Origin: JBGQOJ01 sp052119585 | Lineage (GTDB): Bacteria > Pseudomonadota > Alphaproteobacteria > Rhodobacterales > Rhodobacteraceae | Length of the DNA: 64,000 bases | Assembly (NCBI RefSeq): GCF_052119585.1 | Contig: NZ_JBGQOJ010000001.1 | Coordinates: 496,001-560,000 of the forward strand | Reading direction: 5' to 3' | Shown: positions 58,368 through 64,000 of the stretch, in pieces | Layout of the letters: every line of letters starts with the position of its first letter | How positions within the stretch are numbered: the first letter of the stretch is position 1 | The notes under the pieces: model-generated | What the model was told of the DNA's origin: nothing | What the model saw: the letters and a program-made list of their open reading frames with translations, nothing else | Database searches by the model: none | Translations under genes and position numbers: made by a program

Positions 58368-58921
58368 GGCTTCTTCCTCATGGTCGCGACCAGCTCTGCC
58401 ACCTTGATCCCGTATTTCCGGAACTGGCTGCGGTTTATAATAGCGCCATTTTCCACAAGATACATCCAGTCAGTCGCATCCAGCACATGGCCGCCGGAAT
58501 CTTCAGGCAATCTGATCCTGTAGGTCAGCTGCAACCCCGCGCCGGTCTGCCTGCCGGTTCCTGTGCCGATCACATCCGGCGCTTCGGCCTCGACGCGCCC
58601 ATCCGGCCACACCTTCAGCGTCCATCGACGGCTTTGCGTGGCGCCGCTGTCATAGCGGAACTCCTCGGTCATCAGGCCCGTGTCACCGTCCCATTCCACA
58701 TTCATATCCGCCACGAACCGGGACGAAACGCGCCCCGTTGGCCCGTATATCAACCCTTCGCACAAAAGCGGCCCGTTCAGATGTTTGCGCACATCGAACA
58801 CCGGCCCCGAACCTGCGTAATCCTCTGGCGTCTGGGCGACAAAGGTCCAGTTCCGCTGCCATACTATGAACAGGCCCAAGGACAGCAGGATTCCAAGGCC
58901 GACAAAAAGCAGGCTGCTCAT
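58364..58921 (-). CDS. DUF3833-family protein (RpoE-linked operon)
   Basis: A 185-residue protein anchored by one N-terminal hydrophobic helix (LLFVGLGILLSLGLFIVW). The DUF3833 core follows: FDVRKHLNGPLLCEGLIYGPTGRVSSRF and LTYRIRLPEDSGGHVLDATDWMYL (in pieces), with a beta-rich lipocalin-like character. The role is unknown. It recurs in gene clusters with a COG2907 flavoprotein, DUF1365 and SDR proteins, which points to membrane-lipid modification. It starts 3 bp after the MFS stop and overlaps the SDR gene. Confidence 0.88.
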   Translation of the reverse strand: MSSLLFVGLGILLSLGLFIVWQRNWTFVAQTPEDYAGSGPVFDVRKHLNGPLLCEGLIYGPTGRVSSRFVADMNVEWDGDTGLMTEEFRYDSGATQSRRWTLKVWPDGRVEAEAPDVIGTGTGRQTGAGLQLTYRIRLPEDSGGHVLDATDWMYLVENGAIINRSQFRKYGIKVAELVATMRKKP

Positions 58922-58924
58922 TGC

Positions 58925-60151
58925 TCAACTCTCCTTCAATTCGGTGGTCGCCAAAAGTGCGACGGCGACAAGTTTCAGCGCACAGGGCACGGCGGCATAA
59001 AGGATCGTCAGCATGGTCAGCGCGGCGGCGGAATTAGCGCCGCCCGTCTTGAATCCGCTGACATCCAGAAGCGGCAAAAGCAGGACCGCCGCGAAGGCCA
59101 GCGTGAATTTCGACACGAATGACCAAAGACCGAATGCCTGCCCCGCATGAGGAGCAATCACCGCCAGCCTCGTTGCGAAAATGGCAGGCAGCAGGGTCAT
59201 ATCCGCCCCCAGCGCCGCGCCTGATGCCACGCAGATCAGCGCGAACAGCAGGGTGTCGCCCGCGCCGAGTGTAGCGGCGAAACCGAAGGCAATGATCGAC
59301 AGGACCATCCCCGCCAACAGCGCGGGCCTTGGTCCGAACAAGTCCGCCGCGCGGCCCCAGACCGGCGCAGAGACCGCTGCGGCCAGAAAGAACAGAAGGA
59401 GCAATGGCCCCTCCCACCCGATCGCGGACAGACGACTTTCGACAAAGAACAGGAACAGGGTCGATGTCACCGCAACCGGCGCCCCGTTGACCAGCGCGAT
59501 CAGCAACAAGCGACGGGCGATGCCGTCGGCCAAGACCTGACGAAAGCCCCCCGGCCGCGCCACCCCTGAGGTCGCCCACTCTCGGCGCATCGCGTAGACA
59601 GAGATCAGGGCAAGCCCCGCGAACCCCGCCGCAAACAATGTGAACGGCGCCGCATCCAGCCCCACCAGAACGGTCGGCGCAACAGCCGCCGCGCAGACAC
59701 CCAGCAGGGCACCGGTCTCTCGCCATGTTGCAAGGCGCAGATGGCCCCGGGGCCCAAGTGTCGCCGCCTTTTGCACGCCCTGGGCATAGAAGTTTATCGT
59801 CAGAAAGCTGAACGACGTGAACAATCCGGTCAGCGTGATCGCGAACCACAGCAAGGGTGCAACCGGCGGGTCAACCGCGAACAATCCGATCATGGAAATC
59901 CCCAGAACCACGCCCGAAACCGCAACAGCAATGGCCCGGACAGAGCGCAGCCTCTCACTTAGCCAGCCCAATGCGGGGTCTTGCACAAAGTCGAACATCC
60001 GCAACGCAAACAACACCCCGCCAAGCGCCGAAAGGCTGACGCCGTATTCGTCCAGATAAAACTTGGGTGCGTGGATGTAGATCGGCAATCCCGCCGAGGC
60101 CAGCATCGCCGCAAACAAAGCATAGCCTGACAGATTATCGCGCGGGTTCAC
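58925..60151 (-). CDS. MFS/GPH-type transporter (RpoE-linked operon)
   Basis: A 408-residue membrane transporter with about 12 helices, beginning VNPRDNLSGYALFAAMLASAG. It shows the GPH/melibiose-carrier motif FALRMFDFVQDPALGWLSERLR between helices 2 and 3. The GTG start overlaps the DUF1365 stop (GTGA), so the two are coupled. Because its operon mates act on lipids, it may move a lipid, lyso-lipid or other envelope component rather than a sugar. That is inference from context. Confidence 0.86.
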   Translation of the reverse strand: MNPRDNLSGYALFAAMLASAGLPIYIHAPKFYLDEYGVSLSALGGVLFALRMFDFVQDPALGWLSERLRSVRAIAVAVSGVVLGISMIGLFAVDPPVAPLLWFAITLTGLFTSFSFLTINFYAQGVQKAATLGPRGHLRLATWRETGALLGVCAAAVAPTVLVGLDAAPFTLFAAGFAGLALISVYAMRREWATSGVARPGGFRQVLADGIARRLLLIALVNGAPVAVTSTLFLFFVESRLSAIGWEGPLLLLFFLAAAVSAPVWGRAADLFGPRPALLAGMVLSIIAFGFAATLGAGDTLLFALICVASGAALGADMTLLPAIFATRLAVIAPHAGQAFGLWSFVSKFTLAFAAVLLLPLLDVSGFKTGGANSAAALTMLTILYAAVPCALKLVAVALLATTELKES

Positions 60152-60912
60152 CGCGTCGCCTCGTCCGTCGGGGGTGCAGGTCGCGGGCGATAGGCGGCCC
60201 CCTTCCACCGCAATTTCAACGCCTGCCAATAAATCAGGCCCAGCACACGGCGGGCCCCGAAGGGGCGTCGCAGACAGGCCCGCAGGATCGCGGCATTGGT
60301 CAAGGGCCTGCGCTTGCCCGTCAGCGTCGCAAGCAGGCTGCCGCTGTCAGAGGTATAGTCGATCCAGATCCCGATCCGGGTTTGCGTGATATCAAAGCGG
60401 AAGACATATCCGCCCTCGACTGGTTGAAATGGCGAAACGTGGAAAACCTTGGTTGCGGTGACGGTATCGTCACGGGTCAGAACCCCGAGGTCATCGCGAT
60501 GGCACAGATAAGAATGGCGGTCACCGAAGGTATTGCCGACCTCGGCGATCACAACGCGCAAGGCTCCCGCCGCGTCGTGGCACAGCCAAAAGCTGACCGG
60601 GTTGAACACATACCCCAGAACACGGGGCTGCGCCAAAAGATCCAACCGCCCCGGCGTTACACCGGACAAGCCGTGCGCCGCCAGCACATCGCGCGCCCAG
60701 GGCGCACCGCGACCCTGTTTGGGCGCGCCGCCATGATCGGTATCGTGCAGGGATGTTAGATTTCCACGGTTACGGGCAAACAGCCAGGGTGTGCGCAACG
60801 GCGCCTCGGCATCCAGCAGAACGTAGTCGACCGAGTAGCGGAACGTGTTCCCGATCGCACCCTTGCGCCCGTGAAACGTCTGCCCCGCAATATGATCGAC
60901 AGTCGCGGTCAT
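60148..60912 (-). CDS. DUF1365-family protein (RpoE-linked operon)
   Basis: A 254-residue protein of the DUF1365 family. Typical blocks are FHGRKGAIGNTFRYSVDYVLLD, LAQPRVLGYVFNPVSFWLCHD, VIAEVGNTFGDRHSYL and KVFHVSPFQPVEGGYVFRF (in parts). These proteins nearly always occur with a COG2907 flavoprotein and often a cyclopropane-fatty-acid-synthase-like enzyme; work in R. sphaeroides ties them to unusual fatty-acid formation. The start overlaps the flavoprotein stop by 4 bp (ATGA). The biochemical activity is unknown. Confidence 0.9.
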   Translation of the reverse strand: MTATVDHIAGQTFHGRKGAIGNTFRYSVDYVLLDAEAPLRTPWLFARNRGNLTSLHDTDHGGAPKQGRGAPWARDVLAAHGLSGVTPGRLDLLAQPRVLGYVFNPVSFWLCHDAAGALRVVIAEVGNTFGDRHSYLCHRDDLGVLTRDDTVTATKVFHVSPFQPVEGGYVFRFDITQTRIGIWIDYTSDSGSLLATLTGKRRPLTNAAILRACLRRPFGARRVLGLIYWQALKLRWKGAAYRPRPAPPTDEATR

Positions 60913-62204
60913 GCAGCGACCGCCGTTTCCTCGTTGCGCGACATGGCCTCGACCACGTCGATCGCGCTGGACAAGCCGTCTTCGTGGAACCCGTTTTTCA
61001 TCCAGGCACCGCAGAACCAGGTGTTATTGGTGCCGTTCATCGCGCGGACCTTTTCCTGCGCCTGCACGGCCCCCAGATCATAGATGGGGTGGCGGAAGGT
61101 CACCTGATCATAGATCAGGTCTTCGCGGATCGTGCGGGTAGAGTTCAGCGTCACGAACAAACGGTCGTCTTGCGGGATCGGTTGCAGGGAATTCATCCAA
61201 TAGGTCAGGTCGATCCGGTCCGATGTCTTGTCCATGTCCTCGCAATAGACCCACGACGACCAGCATGCGCGGCGACGGGGCATAACGGTCGTGTCGGCAT
61301 GCAGGACCGCATCGTTCGGCTGGTAGCGGACAGCGCCAAGTGCGGCGCGCTCTGCCTGCGATGCATCGGACAACAGCGCCAGGCTGTCATCGGAATGGGT
61401 TGCCATGACCACCTCGTCGAATGCCTCCCACTCGGCACCTTTGGCCTTCACCTCGACCCCGTCGATGGTGCGGCGCACTCCGTCGATGGCGGCGCCAAGG
61501 CGGATATCGACGCCTTGACCGGACATAGCAGCCCCAAGGCGCTGGACATATTGAACCGACCCGCCCTTAACCGTATGCCATTGGTGCTGGCCCGTGACGC
61601 CAAGCAAGGCGTGGTTCTTGAAGAACTCGATCAGCGCCTTGGCTGGAAAGTTCATGATGTTTTCCGTCGGCGTTGACCAGATCGCACCGGACAGCGGCAG
61701 AATATAGTAATCGCGAAACCATTTCCCTGTGCCCAGCCTGTCCAGAAACTGGCCGATCGTCAGGTCGGGGTCATTCGCGACCTCTATCGCTTTGGCGTTG
61801 AACCGCACAACATCTCGCATCATGCCCAGAAAACGGGGGTTCACGATATTGCGTTTTTGCGCAAATACAGCACTAAGGCTGGCCAGCCCATATTCGACAC
61901 GCCCGCCATTCAAGGACGCGCCGAAGCTCATGTTGCTTTTGACAACAGGCACATCCAGTTTTGCAAACAGCTTTGCCATATTCGGGTAATTTGCGTAGTT
62001 GAACACGATAAAGCCGGTGTCTACAGGCTGATCACCGCGCTTTCCCGCCAAAACGGTTCTGGCATGGCCGCCCAATCTTTTTTCCGACTCGAACAACACA
62101 ACCTGATGCCGCTGCGCCAGCATATGGGCCGCACCCATTCCGGAAATCCCCGCGCCAATAACCGCAATCCGTTTTGGCACGGACATTCCTGTCTCAAATG
62201 GCAT
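60909..62204 (-). CDS. COG2907-type FAD-dependent amine-oxidase-like protein (RpoE-linked operon)
   Basis: A 431-residue flavoprotein. The dinucleotide fold is RIAVIGAGISGMGAAHML, followed by LGGHARTV and DTGFIVFNYANYPNM. It is related to phytoene desaturase and protoporphyrinogen oxidase but belongs to the COG2907 predicted NAD/FAD group. AAGGAGA seven bases before the ATG fixes the start at 62204. It is the first gene of a five-gene operon whose promoter matches that of rpoE. In R. sphaeroides the corresponding gene, as I recall RSP_1091, is an RpoE target affecting trans and furan fatty acids, so an acyl-chain desaturase/isomerase role is plausible. Confidence 0.9.
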   Translation of the reverse strand: MPFETGMSVPKRIAVIGAGISGMGAAHMLAQRHQVVLFESEKRLGGHARTVLAGKRGDQPVDTGFIVFNYANYPNMAKLFAKLDVPVVKSNMSFGASLNGGRVEYGLASLSAVFAQKRNIVNPRFLGMMRDVVRFNAKAIEVANDPDLTIGQFLDRLGTGKWFRDYYILPLSGAIWSTPTENIMNFPAKALIEFFKNHALLGVTGQHQWHTVKGGSVQYVQRLGAAMSGQGVDIRLGAAIDGVRRTIDGVEVKAKGAEWEAFDEVVMATHSDDSLALLSDASQAERAALGAVRYQPNDAVLHADTTVMPRRRACWSSWVYCEDMDKTSDRIDLTYWMNSLQPIPQDDRLFVTLNSTRTIREDLIYDQVTFRHPIYDLGAVQAQEKVRAMNGTNNTWFCGAWMKNGFHEDGLSSAIDVVEAMSRNEETAVAA

Positions 62205-62243
62205 TCACTCGTCTCCTTACCGAAACCCCTTCGGCGTATGTGA

Positions 62244-62273
62244 CTGTTACGCATGGGCTGCGTAAGCGGATCA
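62244..62273 (-). promoter_or_regulatory. RpoE-type promoter of the five-gene lipid operon
   Basis: Reading leftward, TGATCC (62273-62268), an 18-bp spacer and TAACAG (62249-62244) form a promoter. It would start transcription about 33 bp before the COG2907 gene, leaving the AAGGAGA site in the leader. The motif is the same, spacer included, as that before rpoE. It matches the TGATCC minus-35 preference known for Rhodobacter RpoE. Confidence 0.75.
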
Positions 62274-62295
62274 ATAAGAAATGTCGGCACCGATG

Positions 62296-62325
62296 TGATC
62301 CAAACCCCGGTTTGCGGCGTAACAA
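62296..62325 (+). promoter_or_regulatory. RpoE-type promoter of rpoE-chrR (autoregulatory)
   Basis: TGATCC (62296-62301), 18-bp spacer, TAACAA (62320-62325). The start point would be near 62332, so an ATG at 62330 cannot start the protein and translation must begin further in. Because rpoE should recognise this site, it implies positive autoregulation. Confidence 0.75.
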
Positions 62326-62449
62326 ATACATGTTGGACATTTTGGACTACTCGCAGGAACTGGATGCAACTTCCATCGCTTCGCTTTACAGTCGAAGCGA
62401 CATTCAAGATATGTCGCGCAGCCAGAACCGGAGCCGGGCAATTGCCAGC

Positions 62450-62983
62450 ATGAGCAGAGACCAGTGGATTGACCAGATTGACCGGATTCGAAGTCATAGG
62501 GACCAAGCAGCCTTTGCAGAGCTGTTTCGCCACTTCGCCCCAAGGGTGAAGTCGTTTTTGATGAGGTCGGGGGCAAATGAAGCCCTTGCCGAAGAATGCG
62601 CACAGGACGTCATGGCGACGCTTTGGCGCAAGTCGCATCTGTTCGACCCCACACGGGCGAGCGTATCGACATGGATCTATACGATTGCCCGGAACCGCAA
62701 GATCGACGCCCTGCGAAAGCAGCGGCGACCCGAGCCAGAGGAGCTGACATGGGGGCCGGAATCGGAACCGGATCAGGCAGACGTTCTTGCGCTGCAACAA
62801 GAGACCGCAAAACTGGAACAGGCCCTTGGCCAGCTTCCGCAGAAACAAAGGGAACTGATCGAACGCGCCTATTTCGGCGATCTGTCGCATAGCGAGATCG
62901 CTTCGGAAACAGGGTTGCCCTTGGGCACGATCAAATCCCGCATAAGGCTGGCGCTTGAACGGCTGCGCCACACGATGAAGTGA
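62450..62983 (+). CDS. rpoE: ECF sigma factor RpoE (ECF11, singlet-oxygen type)
   Basis: A sigma factor of about 177 residues that directs RNA polymerase to stress promoters when freed from ChrR. Region 2 is AAFAELFRHFAPRVKSFLMRSG through AEECAQDVMATLW and STWIYTIARNRKIDALRK (in pieces). Region 4 is LPQKQRELIERAYFGDLSHSEIA with GLPLGTIKSRIRLALERL. The start is uncertain. The ATG at 62450 matches R. sphaeroides RpoE, 62411 is an alternative, and 62330 is excluded by the promoter. None has a clear ribosome site. The stop overlaps the chrR region. Confidence 0.92.
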   Translation: MSRDQWIDQIDRIRSHRDQAAFAELFRHFAPRVKSFLMRSGANEALAEECAQDVMATLWRKSHLFDPTRASVSTWIYTIARNRKIDALRKQRRPEPEELTWGPESEPDQADVLALQQETAKLEQALGQLPQKQRELIERAYFGDLSHSEIASETGLPLGTIKSRIRLALERLRHTMK

Positions 62984-62988
62984 GCATG

Positions 62989-63645
62989 ATGACGAAGATC
63001 AAACACCACCTGACCGAACCATTGCTGATGGCCTACTCGACCGGCACCCTGCCCGAGGCGTTCAGCCTTGTGATCGCGACGCATATCTCGATGTGCGACG
63101 ACTGCCGTGCGCAGTTGGAGGGGTTCGAAGCGGTTGGCGGGGCTGTGCTCGAAGATCTGGACACATCCGAAATGTCATCGGGAAGCCTTGAGGCGACGCT
63201 GGATCTGATCAAGGCGTCGGATGAGGTGGAACAGCCTGTCCCGGTTCTGAAATCCGGCACCCCGTTGATTTTTCCGGCGCCTTTGCTTGGGTATGTCGGC
63301 GGCGACCCCGCAAGTATTAAATGGCGGTCCATCGGAATGGGCGTGCGGCAGGCGATTTTGCCGACGTCAAAAGAGGCGACCGTGCGATTGCTGCACATTC
63401 CTGCGGGCGTCGCGGTGCCCGATCATGGCCACCGCGGAATGGAATTGACACTGGTCCTGCAGGGCGCATTCAAGGACGCAACCGACAGGTTCGGTCGCGG
63501 CGACATAGAGGTCGCAAACGAGGATTTGAACCATACGCCTGTGGCCGAACCGGGTCAGGACTGCATCTGTCTGGCGGCAACGGATGCGCCGCTGAAGTTC
63601 AGGGGTCTGATCCCGAAAATAGCGCAGCAGTTTCTGCGGATCTAA
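62989..63645 (+). CDS. chrR: ChrR-family anti-sigma factor
   Basis: Zinc-dependent anti-sigma factor of about 218 residues that holds RpoE inactive until singlet oxygen or certain peroxides trigger release. The anti-sigma domain (about 1-85) carries the zinc ligands in IKHHLTEPL (histidine) and ATHISMCDDC (His32, Cys36, Cys39). A cupin domain (about 105-200) with VPDHGHRGMELTLVL follows. In-frame GTG and ATG codons at 62980 and 62986 are alternative starts. The GTGA overlap with the rpoE stop would suit coupling, but 62989 aligns best with ChrR. It ends inside the rmuC 3' end. Confidence 0.94.
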   Translation: MTKIKHHLTEPLLMAYSTGTLPEAFSLVIATHISMCDDCRAQLEGFEAVGGAVLEDLDTSEMSSGSLEATLDLIKASDEVEQPVPVLKSGTPLIFPAPLLGYVGGDPASIKWRSIGMGVRQAILPTSKEATVRLLHIPAGVAVPDHGHRGMELTLVLQGAFKDATDRFGRGDIEVANEDLNHTPVAEPGQDCICLAATDAPLKFRGLIPKIAQQFLRI

Positions 63646-64000
63646 CGCTCTCGCACGGGCAAGGGAACCACGCCGGAAACGTCCACCTCGGGTGTGACAT
63701 CTTCGAAATCGAAGTTATCCAAACGGGCCGCACGTTTTCCCGCGCGCTCTGCTGCGGTGTTGATCTGTTCCAGATCATTCCGCGCCTGACCGAAATGTGT
63801 GTTCAGCTTGTCCACCCGTTCAACCACCAGTTCCACATCGCGGTGCAGCATCTTCAGCGTTGCGCGGATGGCCCCCGCCTGTTCGCGCATCCTTGCATCC
63901 TTCAGGATCGCCCGCATCGTATGCAATGTTGCCATGCAGGTGGTCGGCGACACGATCCAGACATGGGCGTCAAAGCCATCGCGCACCACTTCGGGGAAAT
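63642..64000 (-). CDS. rmuC: DNA recombination protein RmuC (3' part, cut by the window edge)
   Basis: The last 119 or so codons of a gene whose start lies beyond the window. The frame is open to the edge (…FPEVVRDGF). Family blocks are AHVWIVSPTTCMATLHTMRAILKD and FGQARNDLEQINTAAERAGKRA (in pieces), the end of the RmuC domain, after which a short tail ends VPLPVRER. RmuC-type proteins resemble nucleases and limit inversions at repeats. Its stop overlaps the end of chrR by four bases in convergent orientation. Confidence 0.9.
   Translation of the reverse strand, partial: FPEVVRDGFDAHVWIVSPTTCMATLHTMRAILKDARMREQAGAIRATLKMLHRDVELVVERVDKLNTHFGQARNDLEQINTAAERAGKRAARLDNFDFEDVTPEVDVSGVVPLPVRER

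Noticed and set aside
1..64000. CRISPR array, tRNA, rRNA, insertion sequence or prophage
   Set aside because: I found no regularly spaced repeats, no cloverleaf-like sequence with a conserved T-arm outside genes, no transposase or integrase, and no phage structural genes. A tRNA scan was not run.

Overview
The window is one contiguous piece of an alphaproteobacterial chromosome, most probably a marine Rhodobacteraceae (Roseobacter-group) bacterium. The base composition is GC-rich, nearly every gene is a familiar Rhodobacterales family, and several neighbourhoods (cbtBA-cobW-cobN, the divergent rpoE-chrR locus, sfsA-map, mnmD beside an FAD oxidoreductase) are typical of that group. I see no insertion sequence, prophage, CRISPR array, rRNA or tRNA. 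About 62 protein genes are supported. The last one (rmuC) runs off the right edge.

Layout. 1-4.8 kb: an MltB-type lytic transglycosylase and SMC. 5.0-13.9 kb: a cobalt/cobalamin block opened by a cobalamin riboswitch (cbtB, cbtA, cobW, GNAT, cobN, a LrgA/LrgB pair, cobO), with two small opposite-strand genes. 14-24 kb: a TPP enzyme, FMN reductase, VOC protein, MaoC-type hydratase, an FAD oxidoreductase divergent from mnmD, a DMT exporter, Slt, dapA and a K+ channel. 24-32 kb: smpB, a glycine-rich small protein, sseA plus an aminotransferase, amtB-glnK, a class A PBP and a secreted protein. 31.7-36.3 kb: mlaC/mlaA, then an orphan type I secretion ABC/MFP pair. 36.3-39.9 kb: a tightly packed ridA-GDPD-FemAB-like-PCD-mscS operon. 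40-47.6 kb: two tandem peroxiredoxins, a ferredoxin-reductase-like flavoprotein with rsmD, map and sfsA, and a CinA-like/GNAT/AhpD-like/OmpA series. 47.6-57.6 kb: LysR, fadH, two hypothetical genes including a DUF6478-like one, a lipoprotein, ilvD, a CPBP protease, accD and folC. 57.6-63.6 kb: a five-gene operon (COG2907 flavoprotein, DUF1365, MFS, DUF3833, SDR) divergent from rpoE-chrR.

How parts work together. The riboswitch should shut off cobalt uptake and cobaltochelatase expression when cobalamin is plentiful. At the right end, RpoE/ChrR (the singlet-oxygen sigma/anti-sigma pair of Rhodobacter) and the five-gene membrane-lipid operon share a 126-bp intergenic region. That region holds two back-to-back promoters of identical design (TGATCC, 18 bp, TAACA), so both sides should be switched on together.

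The most unusual structural signal is a family of short modular intergenic repeats (half-site TTCTTCTYGG-N2-MAAATAYYC, often paired as an inverted repeat). Four clear copies and one remnant all lie between convergent genes. The other two convergent junctions with more than about 40 bp of space carry ordinary hairpin-T-tract terminators instead. I found no plainly new biosynthetic or defence system. The repeat family, LrgAB inside the cobalamin block and the RpoE divergon are the items I would follow up.
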